From Gyromitra esculenta (Eukaryota > Ascomycota > Pezizomycetes > Pezizales > Discinaceae): a DNA stretch of 64,000 bases. Location of the stretch: contig JBCAML010000010.1 of NCBI GenBank assembly GCA_038503075.1, forward strand, positions 434,001 through 498,000, written 5' to 3'. The stretch's first letter is position 1; each line of letters opens with the position of its first letter. Below, piece by piece: positions 1 to 12,066 of the stretch. Both the position numbers and the translations under genes were made by a program. Under the pieces are notes generated by a model, which worked only from the letters and a program-made list of their open reading frames with translations, had not been told where the DNA came from and ran no database searches.

Positions 1-151
1 CAGGGGGAGAAGAAAAACATCCTAACAGGAAAACAAGAACACTGTAAATATCCCCAAATGCTTCCCCTCGAGGGGGAAAAAAAGAAAGACATCTTTACCC
101 CGCTTTGGCGGCTGTAGCTCCAGAGCTTTTGGCTGACACTACCACTTGTAG

Positions 152-3100
152 ATCTTAAGCGCGAGCTTATTGGTAACCAGGTGAAATTTGAGATCGCCGA
201 GCTCAACTCCCCTACCGCGCTACAGCGTTTCGGTGCCCCATTTCAATCACCCCTCGGAGAGGTAGCCCCGGTAGACAGCGAATTACCGATTCTGAGATAC
301 ATATTCGTGCATCATGTACGGAAATTTCCGTTCCTGAACCAAGCGAAGGAGAAGGAATTTTGGCAGGATAGGTTGCAAGTGGTGAGTTTTTTGTTTTCAC
401 CGCTTTTGTTGTTGGGTTTACCTATGGCTTTCTATGTTATCCAACCGATGTTGGGAAATTCTGTTTTGTTGGTGTTAATTTTAATGTGAAAATTACAGTT
501 CTTAGAATCTTTCGCCAACAAGCGAATATCCTCCTCCGAAGATCGTCTAGAGGAGACCAAACGCCGCAAGATCGCGCTAAAATGTGAGAAGCTTGTGGAA
601 CTAATGATGAACTCTGGCATCCCAACAGCATCCGGCTACGAGGAACGTGTAGGATTCGAAGAGATCGAAGCTGCTGGTGGAGCAGACCGAGCAGCCCATG
701 AAGGTGGGCTGTTAGTGAATTTACCAGAGGGGAACTGGATCAATGGTTGGGACGTGAACATTGCTGCGGTTCGACAAACGAGTATCAAGAGAACCGTCAG
801 ATACCATATACATGCTGTGCGTAGGGTTCTTTCTATCGGCGGCGGAAAAGAGGCTTTTTATACTGACTATAAAGTTCGTCAGGAATTTCTAATCCGTACA
901 AAACGAGTAGATCAACCAGATGTGGTTGTTGGTCGAAGATATGGCGCCTTTGTGCGCCTTCATCGTCAGGTAAGAGTTGCGCGAAGTATAGTCTCTTAAA
1001 GCTTTAACGATTACTTACTCAATGGCAGCTCCGGAGTGAAATTCCCGGGAAAGTTCTCCCTTCACTCCCCCGAAAAGTTGATGGTACCTCAGCCCATAGT
1101 AGCTCGCTCCTCCCCTCCTCTGCATCCATTGCCGATGATGCCTCTATTTCCTCCGCTTCCACTATGCACTCTTCCTCCGGTGAATCACATCATCCCGAGA
1201 AAGCGATCAATAATAACAGTTCCCATAAACGTGGGCAATCACTTGGGTCAACGCTTTCACAAGCTCTCAAGAGTAAAAGTCGTAACGCCTCGAGAACCTC
1301 GCTCGACCATGCACCAGTTACACTTTGGCGTGAAAACCAGAGGATTTCTTTAAGAGCGTTTTTGAGGGCCTTGCTCGGAGACCCACAGATTGCAAAGAGT
1401 CAGGCGATGAGTAAGTTTCTACTGGACGACCCAATACGATTGAATGAGGAGGAGAAACTCGACGAGGAGCGGAGAAGATCGATGGATAAGATCCGTATTG
1501 AAGAACAGAGAAGGTTCTATAAGATTGCAAGAGATAGGGCGCGGGAGCTCGATGGATATATGGAGAGTTTCCGGCGTGAAATCGTTGAAGATAGTGAGTT
1601 TACTTCCACACTTCAGAATCTTCACTACGATGAGTGGTATGGCGGGCGATATACTGACAAGGAATTAACTACATAGACGGTCTCACTAAGCTCTTCGCCG
1701 CTATCCGCGATAAGAAAAGGCTTGAAGACCTCCCAATTCAATATAAGAAGTTTGCCGAGTGGCTGCGTATCGAGGTTGCGGCCACGATCTACCACCTCTT
1801 TCTCGCCGAAGACAATTCTTCGGAGCTCTTCGCACAAGCCAAAAAGATTCACTCTCTTATCCCCTACACCGTCCTCAAAAACATCATCCGCATCGCTAAT
1901 CCCGCTGCCGTCATGACTGGCGTTCTCGATCTCTTCCTCGCCACTCCCTTCGGTTCCCGCTCGCTCATGCAGCGTGTCCTGGGCATGGCGATTAACGACG
2001 GTATCAGGCAGCTGCAGAAAAGTATCGACAGTCTAACAGAGAAGATCAAGGATCCGGTGTTGTGTGCAAAATTGAAGCAGTTCACCGAAGCTGGGGAGGA
2101 TGTCCGGGAGAGAATTAGATCCGAGCCAACGAAAGATGGCTATGACCTTGTCGTGAAAATCTTGGAAAGCGACGAACTACAGCCGGAGCTAGAGAATGAG
2201 CAAATTCAGACGATCATTAATGCACACGCGGCGTGGAATATGGCTGTAGATGGTGTAGCAGATGAAATGAAGGAGGGTGCACAGCTCTTTGCGCTCCTGA
2301 AGCAACTGCTAAAGCTATACACGAGACAACGCGACAAGAACATGATGTTGGAAATGATCAGCGAGCCTGTAACGCTCCAGTTATTCAGAGACCTTTTCAC
2401 CGTCTTCTACGAGCCGCTTATCCGCGTCTACAAATCCGCCAACGTCTATAACAGTGTTACAGATTTTGCCGTGTTCGTCGATGACATGATCCAGGTAGTC
2501 GAGAAGGCGCAGAATCAAGACATGTCCAGTGATCCGAACCAGACCGTACAGGCGTTCATCGATCTATGCGCGCGACACGAAGACAACTTCTACAAATTTG
2601 TGCACGAGGTGCATATCCACGACAATGGCTTATTCAAGAACCTTATGGCCTGGCTAGAAGAAATTCTAGCATTCCTGCGGAAGGGCCCTGCCGGGGGCGC
2701 CTTGGATATGAATGAGCTTCTACAACACGCGGTGGATAACAAAGTGGTTGATGTGGACGAGGCACTGCGTGAAATTGACGCCCTGATCAAATGGCAAGCG
2801 AGGAGGAGAAAGTGGCACGAGGATAAGACGAGGCAGAAAATGGCGAGTGCTGGCGAAGATCAAAACGCGTGGCTTTCGACAGCCCCCGAGACGCAGTTTA
2901 GAACTGGGGATTTTGGAATCGATGCTGTATGTCTTAACCCCTCAACCTCACTCTTGCTTGATACTAATTTGTGATAATAGGGTGATATGGATGATATAAA
3001 CAACATTGACGAAGACGAACTCTCCGACGACGAAAATGAGGCCGATGACCAAGCAGATCCCATTGAGGCGGAGAGACGGAAGAGGAAGAAGAAGCAAGAC

Positions 3101-3205
3101 CATCTTAGAAGGAGAGCTGGAGAGCCAGAAAAGCCAAAGGTGGAAGAAGTGTTGAAGTTAAAGGAAGACTTTTTGTTGCAACTTAGACAAGTGCTGGCAG
3201 GGTAA
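152..3205 (+). CDS. PXB-PX-DUF3818 domain protein, 5' partial
   Basis: A membrane-trafficking or lipid-binding protein of the fungal family that joins a PX-associated N-terminal region (PXB), a phosphoinositide-binding PX domain and a long C-terminal DUF3818 helical region. Visible exons are about 152-381, 499-969, 1029-1593, 1677-2926 and 2981-3205, each junction keeping frame with GT/AG ends. The first visible exon starts after a clear acceptor (TTGTAG) and reads LKRELIG..., typical of the PXB region, so the start codon lies in an earlier exon at or beyond the window edge. The PX core sits around nt 748-1060 (RRYGAFVRLHRQ joined to LRSEIPGK across intron 2). A serine-rich linker follows, then DUF3818 to about nt 2900, and an acidic-then-lysine-rich tail. 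The family includes yeast YPR097W. Localisation to endosomal or other membranes is inferred from the PX domain. Family assignment is fairly secure; the exact lipid is unknown. Confidence 0.85.
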
Positions 3206-3880
3206 AGTAGATGTATAGGTAGCTAGAACTGCTGGGGCGAGAAAGGGGTTTACAGGCGCACGGACTTTTCGTTTCTTATATTCTTGATGTCCAAGTAGCT
3301 AGACTTTTTCTTTCTTTTAATATGGGAGGGGGAGGTAATAATGGATGATGGCTTTTTGCGGATTTAGTAAGGAGTTATTCAGTGCTGGATCCGATCGAGA
3401 TACTATGATTCACGCTAACAGCTATAATGGTAGTGCTATCGTCACATTAGAGAAATTATAGTAGGGCAAAATCGTTCCAACTAACTTAGCATACAAGAGC
3501 TTTAACTTAGGCATAGTGAAACACAGTAGCAAACGGTAAAATATAAAAGAACAAAAGTAGACAGCCTCCTTCATTAGCCGTGTGTAGCCTCCTCCACCCC
3601 ATCGTCTACTCCTGAGCTTCGTTTGTCCTTTCCATCCCCCCCTTTTTTTGTTTAAAAAATGTCAACAGAGAATATTTATAGAAAATACAAGTGAAAGGAA
3701 CGAATAGTGTCACTACGAGGGATGGAAAGCGAAGCTAGTGAAGAGAAAAGAGATAAGGAAACGTAATTTAGGTTAAAAACCTAAGACTCGAACAGATACA
3801 AAGTTAACAGCAAAAGAAAAAATCTGTAAAAGGAAAAAACCAAGCATCAGTTGACATGCTACGGTAGTAGAGCCCCTGAC
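3206..3880. other. Convergent intergenic spacer, no gene seen
   Basis: This 675-nt stretch lies between two convergent genes and should hold both 3' untranslated regions. It is A/T-rich with poly-T and poly-A runs near 3640-3660. No ORF, RNA gene or repeat was recognised. Confidence 0.6.
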
Positions 3881-6592
3881 TTAATAGTCTAGCTCCTCAA
3901 CCGACTTCCCCCCCTTGCCCTCAGCTCCCGCCGCATCAAGATCCATATAGCTCTTAACGCTTCTCCCCAGAACTGCCAACTCCGCCTCCGGTCCAGTCGC
4001 GCCACCCGTAGACCCACTTCTTCCGCCTGCGCCACCAGTGCCTGGTCTCACCATCTCTCGCATCTCCCTGTCCCTTCTCTCCCGTTCCCGTTCCCTCTCG
4101 CCTCTATCAGGGCGTCTACCAACATTGTAAGGGTTGTACCTCTCCCTTCCGCCAGGAGGGCCAATAGGCAAAACAGCACCACCTGGAGGCATGCGGTTGT
4201 CTCTCCTCCTTAATGGGCCGACGCCGTTCCCATCGCGGGCACGGGGGTCTAGAGGAAGGCCGAGACCACCAGGGCCGCCATTGGGGTGACCAGGGATGTA
4301 TTTGTCACCGCCAACATTGTGGTGGCCGGGGAAGAAGCCTGGCTGAAACCCGAAGTTGGGAGGCGGTTGAAAGGGGGCCGCACCGGGACCAGGGAAGCTA
4401 CTTAGTGGAATCATGGGAAAGTTGTTTCGTCCTCCAGATACAGTTGTGAATCCTCCTTGAGCGTTTTGTTCTAGTTTTGGCGGGTGGACGCGGCACGGGT
4501 CGAGGACGTAGCTGTTGACGAGAGCAGCCTCGTTTTCGAGCACTTGAAGCCACTCAGAGTGCTTCTTGTCCAGATGCTTTCTCCAGAATTCCTCGGCCTT
4601 GAAGAGTTTGGTGCAGCCAGCGACTTTACATCTGTACTTACCTTCATCTTCTTGCTTCATACTTTTTTGGATCTCCTCCTCAACGGCCTCGCCAACCGGT
4701 TTCCCGCCAACTTTCTTGAGTCTTTCTCTATAGTCATCATCATCTAGTTGTGGAGGGTTGACAAACAATTCTAGCTTGTCTTGCCAGGCCCGCGTCCAAT
4801 TGAGCGTTCTGCCATCCGGAACATAATCACTAGATGGAGTGGGGCGACGGGTATGACCACCAGGGCATTTCCTCGTCAGTTCATGAATAGAGTCGGAGGA
4901 TGAAACGCAGTAGATACAGAACGAGAATACGCGGCGAAGGTATTCCACGCCCAGATCGATTGTCTTTTTCATAATCTTCAGTTCAACTTCTCCCTCGGCT
5001 CCTTCTTCACCCTCTTCTTCGCTGCCTTCTCGTTTTTCTCGTTCCCCACGACCCCATTCTTCAACTTTATCTTTGATCATCTCCCAGCCTTCAAAGTTTT
5101 CCATATCGTTTTCATCACCGCGGAGTTCCGCTTCAAGCTTTATAACGCATTTCTCGACCAATTCTGCCTCCTTTTTGAGGTTCTCAGGCATGCTCATAGC
5201 TTCGTTAAGGACTTTTCTAGTCCTGGCATTTGGAGGCCCATTGTGGATTCCAACGTGGCACATAAAGTCCCCATGAGTATCATCATGAATGCTCTTGCCG
5301 TTTAAAAGCTCAACGGTAGACTCATCAACAATAGCAGGCTCAGAGGTAGGATCATTGGGATCCGTGGGAGATAGCAGAATAAAGCCAATACGGTGGAACT
5401 TTTTCAATGGGTTAGGGTCGGAAAGGGAGACGAATTGGAAGTTGGGCAAGTTGTTAGCAGCCAGCTAAGTGTATTGTCAGCATTCATAACTGTACCCACA
5501 AATTGGGTAGCCACCCCGGGAATACGCACTTCCTCCAATTGCTTCCTGCTGACAGTAGGGCTGATCGTCTTGATCAACAATACAGGCTTCAACCCGTCAT
5601 CCTCGACCCTATTCACCTCCTCGACCTCTTCGCCTGGTTCGGCACCAGAGCTCTCTCCTTGCTTCGTAGCATTATTGCCACTTTCTCTATCGATTCCGTC
5701 CAGTCCTCCATTCTCGAAGAGCATTTGCCACCTCTTCCAGGCACCCTTCCTGAACTCTATAATCTTTTCCTTCACACCTTCTTTTTCACCGGCAACATAG
5801 CGCTCTTTGAACCACTCGTCGTTCTTGTGAGAACTCACAAATCCCCTTGCAAGGCGCGCAACAAGTTCTTCCTTGTAATCCTCGTATTTCTGTCGCACCT
5901 CTTCTTTCCTAGAGCTTCCAGGCTCGCCGGGGTGCTCTTGATGATACCAGTCAGAGAAATAGTTGAATGCGACCTGATAGTCGAGTTTGTGTGGATCAAA
6001 CATTATCGTGTTCGCTGCTAGATTCCCACCGGGTGGAACGTAGCGATCAATCGTGCCTGGCTTCGCTCCCTGAAGAGCGAGTACACCAGGTGGATGGTGG
6101 GTATAGGGGTCGAAACGGGAAGGAGAACGAGAACGACGAGGCTGAGGCGAGCGAGGGACATAGCGGTCAATGTTCCCTGCCATCGGCGGGGGAGAGCGAG
6201 AGCGACGGCGGCGAGGAGGTCCTGGTCGGAGAGGCAACATCAGTAACTCTTTTTGAAGCACAATCTTAGTAATGGCTAGAGCAGCATCGAGCGCGATTGG
6301 AAACCAAATCAAGCCATCTAAAAGGCCTCCCTAGCGCCTCCAACAGGAATGCAAAAACAAACAACTAGTGGAAAAACACGCTAGGTGTACCCCACACAGG
6401 AAACGAGTCATGGGGGGTAGACATACCAGGACTTCGTCCTCTGCCCCTTCCTCCCCCGTAGCCCCAATCGCCCTCTGGCCTGTCTGTTAGGCGGCCATAG
6501 TCGTTTTCCAATGTAGCGCGATCCCGACTACCACGGCTCCTTTCCCTGTCTCTGTCGCTACCAGCGTAGCGGTCGTTTGCCAAAAACGACAT
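3881..6592 (-). CDS. ars2: ARS2/SERRATE/Pir2-type zinc-finger protein
   Basis: A homologue of ARS2 (animal), SERRATE (plant) and Pir2 (fission yeast), a nuclear cap-binding-complex partner that directs nascent RNAs to processing or decay. Three exons on the minus strand: 6592-6427, 6248-5530 and 5464-3881, giving 822 aa. Introns of 178 and 65 nt keep frame. The N-terminus is Arg/Ser/Gly-rich (DRDRERSRGSRD, RRRRSRSPPP). It is followed by the family segment with FDPHKLDYQVAF and a helical middle (about residues 90-200). A RNA-recognition-like middle follows, and then a single C2H2 finger at about residues 574-597 with Cys-x4-Cys and His-x4-5-His spacing (CKVAGCTKLF...KHLDKKH). The tail is Pro/Gly-rich with an RERERERRDRE stretch, as in other ARS2 proteins. 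The start was chosen at the first ATG, in a purine-poor context just below the divergent promoter. No missing key residue was seen. Confidence 0.9.
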
Positions 6593-7635
6593 ATTTTATT
6601 CAAGCTCCGTTGCCAACCTTCACAGCGGATGAACTTCGGGGGAAGTTTATAATTAAGACGTAACGCGAAAAACGCGATACGGGAGAGGAGCGAATTTTGA
6701 TCTGTTGACGTTCCCAGCCATAACCGAAACCGTTAAAAAAGATCAAAAAGAGAGCGAATTCGGAAGCAGGGTAGGCAAAAAAAAAAGGTATATTTATAGA
6801 GTAGGTAGAATGATAAGAAGTTAGAAGGGGGGAGAAGTAGAATGGGAGAAGCAGCGAAGAGGATGAGGGAGGATAAGAAGGAGGAGGATGGAAAAAGAAG
6901 TAGCAGAAAAAAAGGTAACACACGAGAAGAAAGAGAGAAAAATGAGCAGATGGAAGAGAGAGGTCGGATGGCTAACGATTGAAGGATTGGTATTCTTTGT
7001 TGGAGCGTGGAAAGGCTGTTGATGGATGGCTGTGTGGTGTTGAGATGGGTGTGGTGATGGGTGTCGAAAGAGTGTGGTGAGAGGATGAGAAGGGGGGGTT
7101 GGTGATGGATGATGGAGTATGGGGAAATATCAGGGAAGGGGGGAAGGGGAGGGAGAGAAGAGGGAGAAGGGAAGGAAAAGAGCAGGATGTGAGCTGCTGG
7201 GTGTGTGGTGGGTGCTGGCCCTGGCTGCTTGCTGCTGTTGCTTTGCTGCAGGCCCCAAAGGCTTCTGGGGGTACACCAAAACTGGGCGGATCATGCACTC
7301 ACGAAAGAGGTTGCTGTTTTAGCGTGCTCCTGCCAGCTGCCCAACACGGCACCCCTAGGGACTCCCTTGCAAACTGCCAACTGCCTTGTGGCTGGTGTCG
7401 GTTGGTGTGGGGTGTTATGCATCGTGGCTGAAACGAGAAAACGTCACCTGCAAAAAGGGACCCGTTCGATCCCGGTGCCCGATATTCCGTGTGTTTGATC
7501 GTCCCACTTCCCCAGAATCCCAATCTCCAGATTTTCATAAGTGGCGGTATAAAATAATCAATGAAATCCCTCTCTTTCAACTTTCATTCCTCATCGCATT
7601 GAAGTGACTTTCCGAGTACTCCAGCTTTGCCTATC
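6593..7635. other. Divergent promoter region
   Basis: About 1 kb between the divergent ARS2-like and TspO-like genes. From 6780 to 7200 the plus strand is strongly purine-rich (GGA/GAAG tracts), so the ARS2-like leader is pyrimidine-rich on its own strand. Long ORFs here on the minus strand are low-complexity and were not accepted as genes. No specific operator was identified. Confidence 0.5.
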
Positions 7636-8261
7636 ATGTCGTTCTTTCCGCACATTCCCTCTCTCACTTTACCTAGCCAAGTCTTTACCTCTCCAGCAAT
7701 TGCCATCTTAGTCCCAGTAGCACTTGGCTCTGCTGTGGGTTACGCAACTCAACGTATATCCCCCCCAAACCCTATCACCTCCAAACGATGTATCAGACTA
7801 ACAACCCCGTAGCCAAAAATACCAAACAAGTTTACGCAGCCATCCGCCAACCACCTCTGCGTCCACCCGCCTGGGCCTTTGGCCCCGTATGGACAGTTCT
7901 TTACGGAACGATGGGCTATGCTGCTTACCGTGCGACCACCTCTGGCCTCCTCCACTCTGACCCCGAGATTCGCTCTCTCGCGCTTGTTGGTACAACCATG
8001 TACACTACCCAGCTTGGGCTAAATCTTGTGTGGATGCCGCTCTTCTTTGGGTTGAGGAAACCTGCATTGGCATTGGCCGATATTGTTACCTTGACGGCAA
8101 ATGTTGGATCTCTAGCAATGCTGTGGGCGAGATGGGACCCGACTGCTGCATACTTGATGGTGCCGTATCTGGCTTGGCTGAGTTTCGCGACTTATATCAC
8201 TGCAGGAGTTGGTATTTTGAACAATTGGGATATCAGTAAGATAGAGGACAAGAGGGTTTAA
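7636..8261 (+). CDS. tspO: TspO/MBR family membrane protein
   Basis: A translocator-protein (TSPO, peripheral benzodiazepine receptor) family member, a five-helix membrane protein that in eukaryotes sits in the outer mitochondrial membrane and binds porphyrins and sterols. Two exons, 7636-7753 and 7813-8261, separated by a 59-nt intron, give 188 aa, slightly longer than the usual 150-170. The hallmark P-x-W-x-F-G-P-V-W-T-x-L-Y motif is present (PPAWAFGPVWTVLYG) at the second helix, followed by GYAAY. Later helices contain GLNLVWMPLFFG and a W-x-x-Y/F-rich final helix ending in ILNNW. The start is the ATG at 7636, which places the first hydrophobic helix (AIAILVPVALGSAVG) directly before the intron. 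The mitochondrial location and ligand are inferred from the family, not shown here. Confidence 0.92.
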
Positions 8262-8929
8262 ATTTGGTGTTCTCGTTTCCTTTACTTTATGCTTGGATAG
8301 ATTTAGCTTCTAAGATACTGCATTCAGATACCTTGCTGCTGCCCTGTTATCTCTAAAGTATACAATTGAACTGACAGCGATTTTAAGAGCTGTAAGCTGT
8401 TTTGAGGGAATCATACTTCGAGCACACAAGAATATGATACAAGCATTTACTTCTCGAGTCTGGTAATGATGGAGTGATATCTTTGACTGTATCTCTTGAG
8501 ATGTATGCTCGACAGACCGAGAACGGAACTATAGTGTTTTCTGATCGGAATGCACGCTACTGTATACATATATTCCCTCTATATGTGTTCGCATTCCTTT
8601 ACGATCCTAGTGCGCCTGAACATAAAACCAAAACGGGTTAATCTAATAAATCTGCAATTCCGTGTTTCAACCCAGTGTTTCGATCGAGTGACAGGCCATG
8701 CAAAGCAATACAACCCTAACCCTAGCGCAGCCGTTGAGCCGCATCTATACTAGTATCAAAAGTCCACAACCTGCAACGACAGCTCTTCACTTCAGTTTGC
8801 CCCATCGCACTTACGGTTCCTGTAAAAAGCTCACCACTAGGTCCGAGAGAAAGAGAACAAAAGGCTACAGGTTACAGGCCTAAACAAAACTTCCGTCTTC
8901 CAAGTCTCTGTCCCACGCTTCCTGCTGCC
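8262..8929. other. Intergenic spacer upstream of the REX1-like gene
   Basis: This 668-nt stretch holds the TspO-like 3' region and the presumed REX1-like promoter. Apart from the telomere-like box listed separately, nothing was recognised. Confidence 0.5.
8712..8725 (+). promoter_or_regulatory. Telobox-like element (CCCTAA repeat)
   Basis: The run AACCCTAACCCTAG lies about 205 nt upstream of the REX1-like start codon. Telobox motifs of this kind are enriched in promoters of ribosome-biogenesis genes in plants and fungi, and REX1 matures 5S, 5.8S and tRNAs. The functional link is inference. Confidence 0.4.
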
Positions 8930-11122
8930 ATGACCCGCAAACGCAGACACGGTACCATCGCCCAACCATCATCCTCGAATCCCACCATCGGTTCCCCTCC
9001 CCAAGAGCCCCCACCACTCCCGATCATTAAATTCGGCGAATTTAAGCTCACGACGAACTCGGGTATGACTCGGTCTCCCACTCCACCTACCATGAACACT
9101 ACTATATCTGGAGAGGAAGATGATGCAGGAAGCTGGGAGCCTGCCGGGAAACGGCAGAAAAAGCAAAAGATGGAGAAGAAGCATAAGAATGTTCCGGAGC
9201 TAGTAATGAGCCCACAGAAGCTGAAGGGGCCGGTGAGGGTGATAGATTTGCAGAATTTGGTACTTTGGTTGGTGGCAGATGGTGTTGCGCCGCAGTGGTT
9301 ACTGGTTAGGGTATGACTCTTTACCGTTTTCTAATAGCATCATGATGAAGTGATTTGGTTTTATATGTTAAAATGCTGATAATTGGCGAACTAGCACAAA
9401 CCCGAAATCCGCCGCGCTGTAGTCCTCATGGTTCCAGGCCTGACAATAGGCATGTTCGACTCCACCCTGAACCTCTCTCCCCCATCCCACCCTAGAGCTG
9501 AAGACGAAGATATGGGCGTTCCAATATCCCGTGGCTCTGACGGCGGCCCCGAAAAAAGTGAAGAGGAGGGGGAGAAAGAGCCCAAACTCGCCTCAGCTAG
9601 AGCTCCCAAACCGTCTAACCCCGATAACTTTTTCCCCCACGAACTCAGCCCCTCAAAGCTTCCTCCCTGCCTTCAGGAGTTCCCAAAAATGTTTAAACAT
9701 GCTTGGCCGATTAAAGCCGCCGGTGACGACCGCTACGCGAGGATCACTTCACCCATTTCGTCGTTCTTAAATAGCCCGTTACAAAAAGGACATGCCCAAC
9801 CCACTGGGAAGAACCAGGGGAATAAGCGGATAGGTGTTAGTAGTTTACTAATGACTGTGGACGAGATGATCGAGGGCGAGTATTCGCTTCATTCATCGCA
9901 GCGGGAACAGTTGGCGGGACAAGCAAGCGAGGAAGCTGGGAAAGTAGCAGAAAAGAAGAAGGGTGAAGGGTGGGTAGAAACGGATTTAACAAAAGGGAAC
10001 GGGCTGGATAAGAATGAGGGCGGATCAGTAACGGAGGGGAAGACGATCTATGCGATTGATTGTGAGATGTGTAAAACCGCGAATGGGCTTGAGTTGACGC
10101 GAATCAGTGTTGTGAACTGGGACGGCGAAGTCGTCTATGATACACTTGTTAAACCAACTAGCCCTATCACCGACTATGTCACACAATATTCTGGCATGAC
10201 CGCAGAACTCCTCGACCCCGTCACCACAACCCTCACTGACGTGCAAGCCCACCTTCTCACCCTCTTTAATGCCGACACTATTCTCCTCGGCCAATCTCTC
10301 AACTCTGATCTCACTGTAATGCGCTTTTCCCACCCTCACATCATCGACACCTCCCTCATCTACCACCACACGCGCGGACCTCCCTACAAACCATCCCTCA
10401 AATGGCTCACACAGAAGTTCCTCCGCCGCGAGATTCAAAACGGTGGAGCTTCCGGTCACAACAGTATCGAGGACGCAAAAGCATGTCTCGACCTCCTCAA
10501 GCTCAAACTCGAAAGAGGCAAAGACTTTGGTACATCGGAGTCAACTACAGAAAGTATATTTCAGCGTCTAGGGCGTTACCCCGTAATTTCAAAGAAGGGC
10601 GCGGTAGTCGACTACGGCCAGCCTGAGAAATGGTATGGTGCACACGCAACACGCACAATTGCTGCTAAGACGGACAAAGAAGTTGTAGACGGTGTAATCT
10701 CCTGCTCAACCGGTGGTGGTGCAATGGAATTCACATGGGGCCGGTTGCGCGGTCTTGAGACTCTGCGGGGGTGGAATAAGACGACAACACCAGACGAGGC
10801 CCTGCCTTCTATCCCGCTTGATTCCGGCAAGAGCGACGAGCCAGATACAGCTACACTTGCAGCGGCTGTGAAGGAGACTGTCGCACATATTAAGAAGATA
10901 CATGATAGTCTGCCAAAATGCACAGCATTCATTGTGTATTCAGGCACAGGGGACCCGAAGGAAATGAGGATGTATATGAATATGCAAAGGGAATTCCGTA
11001 CACAGTATCAGGTCAAAAAATGGGATGAGATAAGTGTTAAGTGGACAGATGTGGAAGAACAAAAACTGAAAGCGGCGGTGAAAGCGGCGAGGAGTGGGCT
11101 AGGGTTTTTGACGGTCACTTAG
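8930..11122 (+). CDS. rex1: REX1-type 3'-5' RNA exonuclease (DEDDh)
   Basis: An RNA exonuclease of the REX1/Rnh70 group, which trims 3' ends of 5S and 5.8S rRNA and tRNA in the nucleus. Two exons, 8930-9310 and 9395-11122 (84-nt intron), give 702 aa against about 550 in yeast; the excess is a charged low-complexity segment between residues about 150 and 340. Just after the intron is the conserved family segment VLMVPGLTIGMF. The exonuclease domain begins near residue 345 with the catalytic AIDCEM motif (Exo I). Exo II follows in the LLGQSLNSDL stretch and Exo III in HNSIEDAKACLDLL, which supplies the histidine and aspartate of a DEDDh active site. The C-terminal 200 residues resemble the family tail. 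The start gives a basic N-terminus (MTRKRRHG). No catalytic residue is missing. Confidence 0.9.
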
Positions 11123-12066
11123 ACGGGGGGTATGGAGGCACGGAATGTAAAAGGGAAGTGGGAAATTCGGCCTGTATGATAGATTTGTTTCTTGACGCAG
11201 CTGGGTACGATAAAGGCTTGTTTTTTTTTTTTAGATACGAGTGTATGGATGATGCTACGGTAATGATGATAGATAACTATTATCAAAAAGATCTTTATCG
11301 ATACGGACCTGGAAAGTGCGATGCTAGAAATGAAAAAGCTACATGTATGTTTCTGTGATAGTGTCTACGTGGTATTATTTACCCTATGCAAAGATATGCG
11401 TAGGTTTGGAGTTAAAAGCCAATATCGAATCCATATCCTCTAAGTTGTCCAGGCTCTCGATGAAATGACTGTAGGGATTAAGAGTTATACAAATTTTCTA
11501 GACTTATATGTACCTACAATGATTTTGCTCCATAAATGAGTATTGTGGGGTTTATGGAAAAAAGAACTCAAAGGCCGGTTGTTTTCCATAGTATATATGC
11601 CGGGTTAGTCTAATGGTTTAGGAGGGGCACTTAAGTGTGTCTCACTGCGAGCGTGATATGATCGTTCATGGTTGTAGGTTCGGATCCTACATCTGGCACT
11701 CAATATTTCAATTATTTTTTTTGGTACGTTTCTATTACATCAAGTAGACGAGGGCTCTTGAAATAGCGTCATAAAAAATCACTCGTAAATAGAACTATGA
11801 GCTATGCTGTAATACTTCGCGGTGGGCCGAATAAAATTCATCGGCCTATTAGGTCTATGGTACGAAGCATATCTACGATCGTAGAATTACATGTACCGCT
11901 TATAAGACCGAGCCCTAACGGACCAACCCGTGATGGTCCTATAATAAATCAGACTAGGGTATCAATTTTTAGATCACACTACCACAGTAACCGTCCTGTC
12001 TTTTCTCTCTTCGCACATTCTCCTTTAGGCCCATCAGTCGACCTATCACTAGCAAAATTATCAAAA
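11123..12066. other. Intergenic region around the tRNA
   Basis: Apart from the tRNA gene (11599-11698) this stretch contains the REX1-like 3' region and two copies of TACATGTA (11340, 11888). The reading frame 11797-12066 upstream of the next gene has no good start context and is probably leader sequence. Confidence 0.45.
11599..11698 (+). tRNA. tRNA-Leu-like, anticodon probably TAA, 100 nt
   Basis: A Pol III tRNA gene is supported by a 7-bp acceptor stem (GCCGGGT with ATCTGGC, with two G-U pairs), an A box matching the consensus (TAGTCTAATGG) and a B box GGTTCGGATCC. The B box lies in a perfect 5-bp T stem (GTAGG/CCTAC) with a 7-nt loop. The anticodon arm GGGGCA/TGTCTC encloses CTTAAGTG, so the anticodon reads TAA (leucine) or, shifted by one, AAG (also leucine). 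A long extra segment with a hairpin (GAGCG...CGTTC) fits a class II variable arm. Oddities are the 8-nt anticodon loop and the total length of 100 nt, so an intron or a decayed gene is possible. A T-rich stretch (TTATTTTTTTT) follows as terminator. Confidence 0.6.

Noticed and set aside
7455..7490. T-arm-like GTTCGATCCC suggesting a second tRNA
   Set aside because: The flanks do not pair as a T stem, and no A box or acceptor stem fits.
11797..12066. Open frame extending upstream of the small membrane protein
   Set aside because: The in-frame upstream part is compositionally non-coding and the ATG at 12067 has a better context.
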